Shown here piece after piece: positions 1 through 8,667 of a stretch of 36,831 nucleotides of DNA. Every line of letters starts with the position of its first letter. Within the stretch, counting starts at the first letter, position 1. The notes under the pieces are model-generated. The model did no database searches. It was not told the origin of the DNA and saw nothing but the letters and a program-made list of their open reading frames with translations. A program made the position numbers and the translations under genes. Source of the DNA: Terriglobia bacterium (lineage in GTDB: Bacteria; Acidobacteriota; Terriglobia; UBA7540); contig JASHOS010000173.1 of assembly GCA_030040995.1 (NCBI GenBank), forward strand, positions 1-36,831, given 5' to 3'.

Positions 1-210
1 AAAGGTTGCGGTTTGAAGCTCTTTTTATCACAATAAGCTATTTGTTTTCAGTTGATTGAGCGAATCCGGCATCGCCAAAATTTGGGTTCGTCTGGCTTCG
101 CTCCTCTAATGTTCCTTTAAAATCATAAACTTACGATAAAGACCCGTGGCATAGGGGCTGTTTTCTGGTCTTGCGGTCGCTTGAGATACCTATCTCCAAT
201 GTTATCTATG

Positions 211-285
211 GCTTTTCTCGAGTTCCGGGGATAAAAGCCGCAGAGTCTCAAAGACAGAGACTCTGCGCTACCCGCTGCGGCAGCC
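211..285. repeat. Palindromic intergenic repeat, family A copy 1
   Basis: The element has GCTTTTCTCGAGTTCC on the left and AAAAGCCGCAGAGTCTC in the middle, followed by a hairpin of GAGTCT and AGACTC type ending in GCGCTACCC. Two further copies lie at 8172-8268 and 8521-8620 and share the AAAAGCCGCAGA core. It is a REP-like element without coding capacity. Confidence 0.6.
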
Positions 286-483
286 TTTTCGAGCGCGAGC
301 AGCAACCGGATGTTTCGATCGATCTGACGGCGAAGCAAGCTATTCATACGCAGGTGAAAGAATAACAGTTTCGATTGAGACGGTGGCGACGGGTGAGACG
401 GGCAGGGCGATTTTTTTGCGCGGTGCAGCGGAGTCGCGACCAAACCGAATAGGACCGTGACCTCGCCCCTTTAGACCGGCACG

Positions 484-507
484 TGCCGACCTAAAGGTCG
501 GCGCTAC
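484..507. repeat. REP-like hairpin, family B (half unit)
   Basis: TGCCGACCT-AAAGGTCGGCG forms a strong hairpin followed by CTAC. This is half of a longer element seen complete at 27856-27912 and 32140-32197, where GTAGCGCC at one end pairs with GGCGCTAC at the other. Confidence 0.6.
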
Positions 508-831
508 AGAGGTCGCAACCAATGAGCGAAAGGGCTAACGGGGTGTAACGCGCCCCTTTCGGCGTGTTGAACCCCGCCCTTCCATCGCCACGAGCGCCTA
601 AATCGGCAGGTTCTCTTTGTGCCCCTCGCGGTCCGGCAATACATAGGAAAACCTGGGGCGAGAAAGCCACTCGCCGTAGCTGCCACATTTCAACCCGCAA
701 TCGGCAATTACCGTTAAGGCGGCAGCCCCCCAAGCTCCGCTGCAGCACTCCCAGCGCGTCTCGCACCGCTTCCGACTTAACCGCGGGTCTCGACATCTGG
801 AACCCGACACCTGAAACCTGGCACCTGGTGC

Positions 832-3483
832 CTATTCGTGTCTCAGCGCAACCATGGGATCGACTCTGGTGGCGCGGCGAGCGGGAATGTAGCTTGCAAC
901 CAACGCCACGGCGATCAAGACCAGCGTGACAGCGACGAACGTGAGTGGGTCTGTCGGCTTCACTTCGAATAATACGCTCGTGAACAGGCGACCAACTCCC
1001 AAGCTGATGGCCAAGCCGATCGCAACCCCGATGCTCACCAGAATCAGAGCCTGCCGGAGGACGAGGCGGAGCACGGAGCCCCTGCTCGCGCCCAAGGCCA
1101 TTCGGATCCCAAATTCGTTCGAACGTAAGCTAGAAGTGTATGCCATCACGCCGTAGATGCCGGTCAGCGCAAGGCACACCGCAAGGCCTGCGAAGAGCGC
1201 AAACAACAGAGTGCGAAATCGGGGTGGGGCCATATCCTGGGAGAGCATCGCTTCCATGGTCGTGAACTTCATAGGGACGGTCGGCGAGGTTTTATGCGCC
1301 AAGCGGCGCAATGTTTCCTCAAGGCCCGATGGATTGCCGGCGGTCCGCACGACGATGCTCAAGGTTTCTCCATTGAACTCGTGCTGCAGGTAAGGGATAT
1401 AACATTCCGGCATCGGTTCTCGGGCTGGTCCTCGCTCCCTAACGTCGCCGGTTACTCCAATAATTGTCATGGGCTGGGCAGAATCGAAAAGGCAGAAGAA
1501 GGTCCGGCCAATCGGGTCCTTGCCCGGAAGCGATTTTCGAACGAGCGCTTCATTGACCACCGCAACCGAGGGATTGCTGGAGCCATCGCCGTCATTGAAA
1601 TCACGTCCGCTCTTCAGAGGAATTCCAAGCGCTCGAAACGTGCCCGGCGCGACGACGGAAACTACGGTGGTAGGAGCGTCGCGCCACTCCCGTTGCGGCG
1701 GCAGATGGTCGAGGAAATAGGGACCGGTCGCCATGAGTTCGATTTCTCCGGGCGGCGCCATCGTCGCGCCGGCTGCTAACACACCCGGCAAAGCCCTGAT
1801 TTGAGGGAGCATGCCTTCGAAAAATTTCCTGGCCACCGGCGTTGGCGCGGGCACAGTCGCTTTCATCAACAGCACCTTATCTGGCGCAAAACCCAAGTTG
1901 ACCCCCTGTAAAGCAGCAAAGCTCTTAAGCAGCAGGCCTGCTGCGGAAAGAAGCACCACGGCCAGCGCGACCTCAGCCACCACGAGCACTCCACGCATGC
2001 GAACCATCCCGGCACTGCTTACCACGCGCCTCCCTCCCTGTTTCAGTGCCTCGCTCAAGTCGACTCTTGCGGCATGAAAGGCAGGGACCAGGCCGAATAG
2101 CAGGCTCGTGATCACCGACGTCGCGAGTGTGAACGCGAGCACCCATCGATCTACGCTGATTTCGGACAGCCGGGGAACGTTGGCCGGAGCCGCTGCGACC
2201 AGCGCCTTAGATCCCCAGTATGCGAGCAGAAGTCCCAAGCCGCCCGCCAAGAGCGCCAGCAGCAAACTCTCCGTGACCCACTGTTTCACTAGGCGCTGCC
2301 GGCTCGCTCCCAGCGCGGCGCGCATTGCAACTTCCCGCGACCGTACCGTCGCCTTGCCCAGCAGCAGGGTTGCCGTGTTGGTGCAGGCGATCAGAAGCAC
2401 CGTGCCGACGGCGCCCAGCAGCATGTAGAGTGTGAGGCGAACGTTACCCACCATCTCATCCCGCAATCTGGTCACAGCAACCGTCCGGCCTTTATCGAAT
2501 TGCGGATACTCTCGCTCGAGTCGCTGGCCTATCAACGTCATTTCGGATCGCGCCTGCTCGAGAGAGACGACGGGCTTGAGGCGCCCAACAGCGAAGTAGT
2601 TACGGCCCCCGCGGAAGTTCGCCGTTGGTTCGCGAAAAATCGTATTCACCGGATACCAGAGATCCGTCTTATCCGGGAAGCCGAAGCCCGGCGGCAGCAC
2701 ACCGACTATCGGCAGCGGTCTGCCTAGCCCACCCACTGTCTGCCCCAGCACGTCGAAGTCGCCGCCAAAATGGTTTTGCCAATACGCATAGCTGATCACT
2801 AAAGCGCCACTGCCACCCGTCTTCGCCTCTTCGGCTGTGAAGAGGCGGCCGAGGACCGGCTCGACGGCCAGAACCCGAAAGAATTCGGGACTCACCCGGG
2901 TAACTTGTGCGTACTCCGCGGTAGTTCCGACGGTCACTGCTGTCTCACCGCCCCGGTAATACGCCATTGCCTCGAAAGAGGAGCTTTGGTCGTGCCAATC
3001 CTGGAAGTCAGGGATCGAAACCAGCCTCGCGTCAAGCACGGTCATCGCCTTGCCGGCCGCGGAAGGACTGGTGAGCGTCACAATACGCTCGGGATTAGAA
3101 TACGGAAGCGGGCGCAGAAGCACTGCGTTCACGACGCTGAAAATGGCCGTGTTGGCGCCGATGCCGAGGGCGAGCGTGATGACGGCTACGGCCGTGAAGC
3201 CAGGATTGCGGCGCAATTGCCGCAGGCCGAAGCGCACATCCTGAAGCAACGTTTCGAGCCATTGAAAGCCCCATACGTCCCGGCTCTCTTCCCTCAACCG
3301 AAGCGCATTCCCAAACTCGCGTTGTGCCGCGTAGCGCGCTTCTTCCACCGGCATCCCGCCCACCACCAACTCTTCGATCGTTTCCTCGAGATGTTCGCGC
3401 ATCTCGTCGGAGAGATCGCCATGGAACCGGCCGCGGCGCAAGCAGTACATCACTCGTCCCCAAAGTGCAGCCAGGAGTCTCAT
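832..3483 (-). CDS. ADOP-family FtsX/MacB-like ABC transporter permease 1
   Basis: An 883-residue membrane protein of the ADOP type (acidobacterial duplicated orphan permease). The N-terminal ~90 residues are the soluble prefix domain with a DEMREHLEE stretch. They are followed by a membrane helix (VAVITLALGIGANTAIFSVV), a MacB-type periplasmic core domain, and two FtsX permease blocks, the last ending VDPMVALRHE. No ATPase gene adjoins it, as is usual for this family, so the partner and substrate are unknown. I chose the ATG at 3483 rather than the GTG at 3495. The ATG has GAGG six bases upstream and matches exactly the start context of the second ADOP gene at 7155. The first ~115 residues are nearly identical to that gene while the rest is divergent, which suggests gene conversion or recent partial duplication. 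Confidence 0.93.
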   Translation of the reverse strand: MRLLAALWGRVMYCLRRGRFHGDLSDEMREHLEETIEELVVGGMPVEEARYAAQREFGNALRLREESRDVWGFQWLETLLQDVRFGLRQLRRNPGFTAVAVITLALGIGANTAIFSVVNAVLLRPLPYSNPERIVTLTSPSAAGKAMTVLDARLVSIPDFQDWHDQSSSFEAMAYYRGGETAVTVGTTAEYAQVTRVSPEFFRVLAVEPVLGRLFTAEEAKTGGSGALVISYAYWQNHFGGDFDVLGQTVGGLGRPLPIVGVLPPGFGFPDKTDLWYPVNTIFREPTANFRGGRNYFAVGRLKPVVSLEQARSEMTLIGQRLEREYPQFDKGRTVAVTRLRDEMVGNVRLTLYMLLGAVGTVLLIACTNTATLLLGKATVRSREVAMRAALGASRQRLVKQWVTESLLLALLAGGLGLLLAYWGSKALVAAAPANVPRLSEISVDRWVLAFTLATSVITSLLFGLVPAFHAARVDLSEALKQGGRRVVSSAGMVRMRGVLVVAEVALAVVLLSAAGLLLKSFAALQGVNLGFAPDKVLLMKATVPAPTPVARKFFEGMLPQIRALPGVLAAGATMAPPGEIELMATGPYFLDHLPPQREWRDAPTTVVSVVAPGTFRALGIPLKSGRDFNDGDGSSNPSVAVVNEALVRKSLPGKDPIGRTFFCLFDSAQPMTIIGVTGDVRERGPAREPMPECYIPYLQHEFNGETLSIVVRTAGNPSGLEETLRRLAHKTSPTVPMKFTTMEAMLSQDMAPPRFRTLLFALFAGLAVCLALTGIYGVMAYTSSLRSNEFGIRMALGASRGSVLRLVLRQALILVSIGVAIGLAISLGVGRLFTSVLFEVKPTDPLTFVAVTLVLIAVALVASYIPARRATRVDPMVALRHE

Positions 3484-3667
3484 GTTTAGCCTCACACTCA
3501 GCAGTCAGCCATCAGCTTTCAGCGTTCAGGGCAATCGCTGGTGTTTGTCTTTTCCTTCTGATTGCTGACTGCTGTTCCCTGACACGCGTAACCTGTAACC
3601 TGACACCTATGCAGCGCCACCATCGGTGTGTTGCAAAAATGGTGGCCGGGTGCTACAAACGAACGGT

Positions 3668-3862
3668 ATGGACAAAATAGTCCGCAAGTATCCAAACCTC
3701 GACGCCCTCAAGACGGATGAATATCGAACTTGGCAAGCGCTGCCCCCGCATGAGCGCCTGAGAGCAACTATGGAAATCACCCTCGCGACCTACCAGATAA
3801 AGGAAGCGAATGTTCGACGACTTCAAAGAACTCTTGTCCATCTTCAACGCCCAAAAAGTTAA
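3668..3862 (+). CDS. Small protein upstream of nucleotidyltransferase (possible antitoxin-like partner)
   Basis: A 64-residue charged protein beginning MDKIVRKYPNLDALK and ending in LQRTLVHLQRPKS. It has no membrane segment or recognised domain. Its last 53 bases overlap the start of the nucleotidyltransferase gene in another frame, so the two are probably translated together. From memory, short proteins of this type often precede nucleotidyltransferase genes in acidobacteria and relatives. Whether they act as antitoxins or regulators is not established here. The start at 3668 keeps the family-like MDK N-terminus; no strong ribosome binding site is visible. Confidence 0.65.
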   Translation: MDKIVRKYPNLDALKTDEYRTWQALPPHERLRATMEITLATYQIKEANVRRLQRTLVHLQRPKS

Positions 3863-4313
3863 ATACCTGATCGTCGGCGGTTATGCAGTCTCGCTTCACG
3901 CCCAGCCGCGCGCGACCAACGATATTGACCTGCTCATAAGACCTGATGCCGACAACGCCAAGGCCGTTTATGCCGCGCTGGCACTATTCGGGGCGCACAT
4001 CGAGCAATTGACAGCCGCCGACTTCATGGAACGTGACAAGTTTTTCCGCATGGGCGCGCCACCGCTCATGGTGGATATCCTGCCGGAAATCAGCGGCGTT
4101 GAATTTGACCGCGCGTGGCAAAGACGAGCGGAGGCAATCATTGACCCTACAAACGGCCTCACGGCGCCCTTCATTTCAAGCGAAGACCTGGTGGCGGCGA
4201 AACTGGCGGCTGGCAGGCCGCAAGACCTTGCCGACGTCGCGGCTCTCCGCAAAGCGGCAAAAAGCCGAGGCCCGAAATCCCCGAAGGCAAACGATCGGTC
4301 CATAAATCATTAG
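3810..4313 (+). CDS. Nucleotidyltransferase-fold protein (DUF6036/MNT-like)
   Basis: A 167-residue protein with the polymerase-beta-type nucleotidyltransferase signature. GGYAVSLH is at residues 23-30 and NDIDLLI at 37-43, giving the metal-binding Asp pair D38/D40. A third acidic position is likely near MVDILPE. Such proteins belong to the minimal nucleotidyltransferase/AbiEii-like group, whose members can act as toxins or antitoxins by transferring nucleotides to RNA or protein; the target here is unknown. AAGGA five bases before the ATG supports the start. It lies with its small upstream partner on the strand opposite to, and between, two ADOP permeases, an arrangement that suggests insertion as a separate cassette. 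The C-terminal tail is basic and probably disordered. Confidence 0.85.
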   Translation: MFDDFKELLSIFNAQKVKYLIVGGYAVSLHAQPRATNDIDLLIRPDADNAKAVYAALALFGAHIEQLTAADFMERDKFFRMGAPPLMVDILPEISGVEFDRAWQRRAEAIIDPTNGLTAPFISSEDLVAAKLAAGRPQDLADVAALRKAAKSRGPKSPKANDRSINH

Positions 4314-4335
4314 TCTCCGATCACCCGCCACCGCC

Positions 4336-7155
4336 TTATTCGTGTCTCAGCGCCACCACTGGATCGACCTTCGTCGCACGGCGCGCCGGGATGTAGCACG
4401 CTAGCAGCGCAACGAGAGCAAGCATGATCGCGGCGGCCACGAAAGTCAGTGGATCGGTCGCAGTCACGCCGAAGAGGAAGCTGGCAATCAGGCGCGTCAT
4501 CGCGAGCGCTCCGACGACACCGGCGACAACACCAATTGCTGTCAGCCTCGCTCCCCGCTGCAGAATGAGCGTGAGGATATGTTGCCGCTGCGCGCCCAGC
4601 GCCATGCGAATCCCAATCTCGTTGGTTCGCTGGGCGACTGCGTAAGCCATCACACCGTACAGGCCGACGCAAGCGAGAAGCAAGGCAAGCAGGCTGAAGA
4701 GACCAGTGAGATCGGCAAACAGCCGCTCCTGGAACGTGGTTTGCCGAATCTGTTCAATTTGTGTCGTGACATCAGACAAGGGCAGCCTGCCATCAACATT
4801 CTGAACTGCCTTCCGAACGGAGCCCATCCACGCTTTCGGATTACCCGCCGTACGCACTGCGAAATGCATCGAGGCAATCTGATCGAGGTGTTGTGCGTAG
4901 GGAACGTAGACGGTGGGCGGCGGCGGCGCGCGCAGGTTGCCATAAGTTGCGTCGCCCACCACGCCGACGATAGCAATGTCCGAGCTCTTGTTTGCTCCGC
5001 CGAAGCCAAAGCGCCGCCCAATCGGATCTGCATTTCCAAAATATTCCCGCGCGAACGCCCGATTGACGACCCCGACCTCGGGCGCACCCGGGACATCTCC
5101 ATCACCAATGGTTCGCCCGAGGAGCAGTGGAATGCCAAAGGTCTCAAAGAATCTGGAGCCCACAAAGTGGGTGTAAGTATCGATTGATCCATCCGCGCGC
5201 ACCTTTGCTTCACCCGGTTTCGGGACATATCCCTGAATCCATATATCGCGAGTACCCTCCCCGCCGCCAACCGGCGTATGGACGGACAAGCTGGCTGACC
5301 TGACACCCGGCAGGGCTTCGATTCTGCGCTGTAATTCCTGGTAGAGGTGCGCCAGCTTTTCCCCTTTGTACCCAGCCTGAGTGGGGTCAATTCCAAACAC
5401 CAGCAGGTTGCGGTGCTCGAAGCCGAGATCCTGGTTCGCCAGCTTCGTTAAAGTCCGGACAAACAGCCCGGCGCCGATCAGGAGTAACAAAGAGATTGCG
5501 ATTTGCGAGGCTACCAGCGCGTCCCGAAAACCAACGCGCAGACTACGCGCTCCGCGCCCTGTGCCAAACGCGGTATCAGGCCCTTTTTTGAGTGCGGGTG
5601 TCAATTGCAACCGCGTGCAGCTCAGGGCGGGCACCAGTCCAAAGAGAATTCCGGTGAGCACCGAAATCAACGCAGTAAAGCCCAGCACCCGCAGGTCAGG
5701 CGCGACGTGAATACCGGCCACCGGCTCGCCTCCGCTGGATATAAAATCCAGCAGAACGTCGCTCGCCCAATACGCGAGTATTACGCCCAGCACGCCTCCG
5801 GCGGCCGCGAGCAATACACTTTCCGTAAGCAACTGGCGGATTAACCTCCCGCGACCCGCACCCAGCGCCAGGCGCACGGCCACTTCTCTCTGCCGCGAAG
5901 TAGATCGTGCGAGCAAGAGGTTTGCCACGTTAGCACAGGCAACCAACAGGACGAGCGCCACCACTGCCATCAGGACAAATAATGGACGAGAAAACTCCGC
6001 CCGCAGGTCGCCCAGCCCGTTAGCCGCTGAAATCAGCTCTACGCCCGGTGGTTTTAGCGACTGATGGGCTGATGGGTGCGCCGGGGGCCTTTCAATGCCG
6101 GCCGTGTTTTGCTGAACGATGGTACCCAACTGAGCATCCGCTTGCTGCCAGGATACACCGGGTTTGAGTCGTCCCACTACCACCACCCACCATTCCCCTC
6201 GGGCCGTAAAGACGGATTCTCCCTTGGGCAGCCACCACCAATTCGGATCGACTTGGGAATGAGTGCGGAGAGGTATCCAGACGTCCATCGGTTGCCCGGG
6301 CTGAAGTCCACTGAATTTGCGCGCGGCTACGCCGACTAACGTGAAAGAAACGTCATTTACGGTGATGGCCTTGCCGATCAGTGAGGGATCTCCACCGAAT
6401 CGCTGCATCCAGTATCGGTAGCTGATGACGGCCGCCGGGCTCGCGCTCACTGTGTCGTCAGCGGGCGTCAGCATCCGCCCGGCAACAGCCTTCACGCCAA
6501 GAGTGGAGAAGTAATCGCCAGAGACGAATTCGCCTGGAGCCAATGCGGACTGTCCGCTCACGCTCACATTCAGACGGCCCTCCGCGTAGAACCCGGACAC
6601 GCTTGAAAACACATGATTCCGCGCCCGGATCGCTTCAAAGACAGGGTAAGAGAATGCCGTGCTGATATTGCGGCCGTTCTTATCTTGACCTCCCCAGCCA
6701 TCGATTCCTTGGATAAAATAAGGCCAACCCTGCGAAACCCAATCAAGGACGAAGACCCGCTGGGGCTGTTGGACGGGCAGCAGCTTAAACATCACGGTGT
6801 CAATCAGGCTGAAGATGGCCGTGTTGGCGCCGATGCCGAGGGCGAGCGTGATGACCGCTACGGCCGTGAAGGCGGGATTGCGACGCAACTGGCGCAGGCC
6901 GAAACGCAAGTCCTGAAGCAACGTTTCGAGCCATTGAAAGCCCCACACGTCCCGGCTCTCTTCCCTCAACCGAAGCGCATTCCCAAACTCGCGTTGTGCC
7001 GCGTAGCGCGCTTCTTCCACCGGCATCCCGCCCACCACCAACTCTTCGATCGTTTCCTCGAGATGTTCGCGCATCTCGTCGGAGAGATCGCCATGGAACC
7101 GGCCGCGGCACACGAAGTACATCACTCGTCCCCAAAGCTCAGCCAGTAATCTCAT
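4336..7155 (-). CDS. ADOP-family FtsX/MacB-like ABC transporter permease 2
   Basis: A 939-residue ADOP permease. It has the N-terminal prefix domain (DEMREHLEE, WGFQWLETLLQDLRFGLRQL), a first membrane helix ending GIGANTAIFSL, a large MacB-type periplasmic domain, three helices with ALVLLVACANVANLLLAR, a second periplasmic domain, and the C-terminal FtsX block ending VDPVVALRHE. GAGG lies six bases before the ATG. The N-terminal ~115 residues are almost identical to those of the permease at 832-3483, whereas the remainder is a typical diverged paralogue. It is transcribed in the same direction as the PadR gene immediately upstream, which probably controls it. Orphan permeases of this family lack a linked ATPase; substrate unknown. 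Confidence 0.93.
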   Translation of the reverse strand: MRLLAELWGRVMYFVCRGRFHGDLSDEMREHLEETIEELVVGGMPVEEARYAAQREFGNALRLREESRDVWGFQWLETLLQDLRFGLRQLRRNPAFTAVAVITLALGIGANTAIFSLIDTVMFKLLPVQQPQRVFVLDWVSQGWPYFIQGIDGWGGQDKNGRNISTAFSYPVFEAIRARNHVFSSVSGFYAEGRLNVSVSGQSALAPGEFVSGDYFSTLGVKAVAGRMLTPADDTVSASPAAVISYRYWMQRFGGDPSLIGKAITVNDVSFTLVGVAARKFSGLQPGQPMDVWIPLRTHSQVDPNWWWLPKGESVFTARGEWWVVVVGRLKPGVSWQQADAQLGTIVQQNTAGIERPPAHPSAHQSLKPPGVELISAANGLGDLRAEFSRPLFVLMAVVALVLLVACANVANLLLARSTSRQREVAVRLALGAGRGRLIRQLLTESVLLAAAGGVLGVILAYWASDVLLDFISSGGEPVAGIHVAPDLRVLGFTALISVLTGILFGLVPALSCTRLQLTPALKKGPDTAFGTGRGARSLRVGFRDALVASQIAISLLLLIGAGLFVRTLTKLANQDLGFEHRNLLVFGIDPTQAGYKGEKLAHLYQELQRRIEALPGVRSASLSVHTPVGGGEGTRDIWIQGYVPKPGEAKVRADGSIDTYTHFVGSRFFETFGIPLLLGRTIGDGDVPGAPEVGVVNRAFAREYFGNADPIGRRFGFGGANKSSDIAIVGVVGDATYGNLRAPPPPTVYVPYAQHLDQIASMHFAVRTAGNPKAWMGSVRKAVQNVDGRLPLSDVTTQIEQIRQTTFQERLFADLTGLFSLLALLLACVGLYGVMAYAVAQRTNEIGIRMALGAQRQHILTLILQRGARLTAIGVVAGVVGALAMTRLIASFLFGVTATDPLTFVAAAIMLALVALLACYIPARRATKVDPVVALRHE

Positions 7156-7737
7156 GTTTAGCCTCGCGTGCAGCAGTTAGCCATCAGCCCTCAGTCATCA
7201 GCAAAAGGCGCAGCACAGCGCGGCCTCACGGCCGCAACCAAACCTGCGGGAGGCCGTTACCCTTTTCCCTCGGGCTGCGTGTGTCCCACATCTCTTACTG
7301 GACACCGCGGATACTGCTACGCTCGACGTGAAAAACGAGGGCCGAAAGCCCGACCTATCTCAGCCCAGGCCAACGGCCTGGGAGCGAAAACCCATCTCCG
7401 GCTATCACCAAGCCCTGTAAGGGCGAAATATTGCCCCCGCGCAACCCTGGCTGGGTGGGAGGGTCGACCGGCGATTCATAGGCACGCCCCTTCAGGGCTT
7501 AGGGGACCATCTCAGGGGTGTACTGTACCCAGGCCGTCGGCCTGGGCTTTATTGGTTCGCCCCTTTGGGGCTCAAGCGATGTAGGAAAACCCGCGGCGAG
7601 AAAACCACTCGCCGTGGCTACCATCGCTCGTACCCCAATCGGCGCCGAAAGTCGGCCAATGCAAACCGGAACCCTGAATCCCGAAAGCCGAATCGCCAAC
7701 ATCTCGAACCTGGCACCTAAAACCTGACACCGGCCAC
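7156..7737. other. Intergenic region with stacked palindromic repeats
   Basis: No gene is supported. The stretch contains GCGGCCTCACGGCCGC (near 7220), CCCAGGCCAACGGCCTGGG (near 7363), CCCAGGCCGTCGGCCTGGG (near 7528), a block at 7581-7623 that matches 642-685, and a run of ACCTGGCACCTAAAACCTGACACC-like units directly before the PadR stop codon. The last two are in the same order and orientation downstream of ADOP permease 1. Confidence 0.6.
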
Positions 7738-8079
7738 CTATTCATAACCGGGCGCGAGGACCCGCGTGATTCCTTCAAGCATCCGGTTAAAGCGAGTCAC
7801 CTCCTGACTGAGGTGCTTAGCGCCGGCCGGCGTCACCTTGTAAATTCGAACGCTGCGAGAGGTTGAGGAAACGCCCCATTCCGCCTTCACCAGGCCGTGC
7901 TTGAGAAGGCGCTGGAGAGCCGGATAGAGCGAGCCTTCCTCGATCTGGAGCAAATCCTTAGAAGTACGCTTGATGTGCTGAGCGAGGGCGTACCCGTGCA
8001 AGGGCTGCCGCTTGAGCGTTCGAAGAATCATCATTTCCAGGGCGCCTGGAAAAAGATCGCGCTGATCGGGAGTTTTCAT
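7738..8079 (-). CDS. PadR-family transcriptional regulator
   Basis: A 113-residue PadR-type winged-helix repressor. The family signatures are clear: an N-terminal helix LFPGALEMMILRTL, then HGYALAQHI, the recognition helix region with EEGSLYPALQRLLKHGLV, and the wing with RIYKVTPAGAKHL. It is the short class with a single C-terminal helix for dimerisation. In acidobacteria this regulator class is commonly adjacent to ADOP permeases, and here it lies just upstream of one and in the same orientation, so it probably represses that gene and itself. GGAG eight bases before the ATG supports the start. The ligand cannot be deduced from the sequence. Confidence 0.92.
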   Translation of the reverse strand: MKTPDQRDLFPGALEMMILRTLKRQPLHGYALAQHIKRTSKDLLQIEEGSLYPALQRLLKHGLVKAEWGVSSTSRSVRIYKVTPAGAKHLSQEVTRFNRMLEGITRVLAPGYE

Positions 8080-8114
8080 GAGCTGATCTCCAAAACCCTT
8101 TTTGGAACATCCCT

Positions 8115-8143
8115 AGACTAAAATGGGGTAGGAATTATGTCAA
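8115..8143 (-). promoter_or_regulatory. Predicted sigma-70-type promoter of padR
   Basis: Reading the minus strand, a perfect TTGACA (8143-8138) is followed after 17 bases by TAGTCT (8120-8115), about 36 bases before the padR start codon. The spacer is rich in C and T (CCTACCCC), and a CCTA/TAGG half-palindrome overlaps the -10, a plausible place for PadR autorepression. Confidence 0.55.
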
Positions 8144-8171
8144 GAAGGAATTTTCAGGGGAGGACCTGCAG

Positions 8172-8268
8172 AGGTAGCGCAGACCTGCGTTTTTGCAGGT
8201 CTGCGGCTTTTATTCTTGGAACTCGAGAAAAGCCGCAGACTCTCTGAAATGTGAGAGTCTGCATTGCA
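8172..8268. repeat. Palindromic intergenic repeat, family A copy 2
   Basis: The element starts GTAGCGCAGACCTGC, continues through GCAGGTCTGCGGCTTTTATTC and CTCGAGAAAAGCCGCAGACTC, and ends with a GAGAGTCTGC hairpin. Copy 3 at 8521-8620 has the same order with few changes. Confidence 0.65.
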
Positions 8269-8520
8269 AGATCGTGAAGTCTTGTTTTTTTAACGAGATT
8301 TTCTAGGGACCCCCTCACCCGGCGCTGCGCGTCGCCCTCTCCCCCAAAGGGGGCGAGGGCAAAGTGTCCGTCAACTTTGGTTGCGGCCGTGAGGCCGCGC
8401 TACGCTACCCGGCTTCGCTAGGAAGGCGAGAAAGTAAGCATTGCAGTTTTCCCTCTCGCGAGGAAGAGTTGGATGGAGGCGTTCACGCCCAGCCTGGCCA
8501 GATTCGACAAGGCACAGAGA

Positions 8521-8620
8521 GGTAGCTGCGTTTTTTGCAGGTCTGCGGCTTTTATTCCCCGCAACTCGAGAAAAGCCGCAGACTCTCTGAAATGCGAGAG
8601 TCTGCGCTACCCGGCTGCGA
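8521..8620. repeat. Palindromic intergenic repeat, family A copy 3
   Basis: Direct repeat of the element at 8172-8268: TGCAGGTCTGCGGCTTTTATT, then CTCGAGAAAAGCCGCAGACTC, then the GAGAGTCTGCGCTACCCGGC end. It lies about 50 bases from the clpB stop codon, so its hairpins would be at the end of the clpB transcript and could serve as a 3' structure. Confidence 0.65.
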
Positions 8621-8667
8621 AGGAGTACCGCCAGATGGTGGGTGGGTTATTCTTATTCAGCCCGGAC

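Larger units (their letters stand above)
1..831. other. Repeat-rich intergenic region downstream of ADOP permease 1
   Basis: No convincing gene is seen. The stretch holds several dispersed repeats. Bases 211-285 are a long palindromic element that ends in an AGAGTCT/AGACTCT-type stem and recurs at 8172-8268 and 8521-8620. Bases 484-507 are the GCCGACCT-AAAGGTCGGC type hairpin, also found near 15051, 27885, 32171 and 36612. Bases 642-685 match 7581-7623. Bases 798-840 are a run of ACCTGAAACCTGGCACCT-type units that also lies next to the PadR stop near 7700-7745. Short open frames here run across repeats and look non-coding. Confidence 0.6.
8144..8667. other. Intergenic repeat block between padR and clpB
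   Basis: No gene is seen. Two copies of repeat family A (8172-8268 and 8521-8620) lie in direct orientation about 350 bases apart. Between them is one copy of family C (about 8308-8362, CCCTCACCCGG to GGGGGCGAGGGC) and a TTGGTTGCGGCCGTGAGGCCGCG palindrome near 8377. Confidence 0.6.

Noticed and set aside
2905-3489. Plus-strand open frame opposite the ADOP 1 N-terminus, with a near copy at 6613-7149
   Set aside because: The similarity of the two frames only reflects the duplicated ADOP sequence on the other strand.
8144-8667. Regularly repeated palindromes that might be a CRISPR array
   Set aside because: Copies are about 100 bases long, widely and unevenly spaced, and no cas genes are present.
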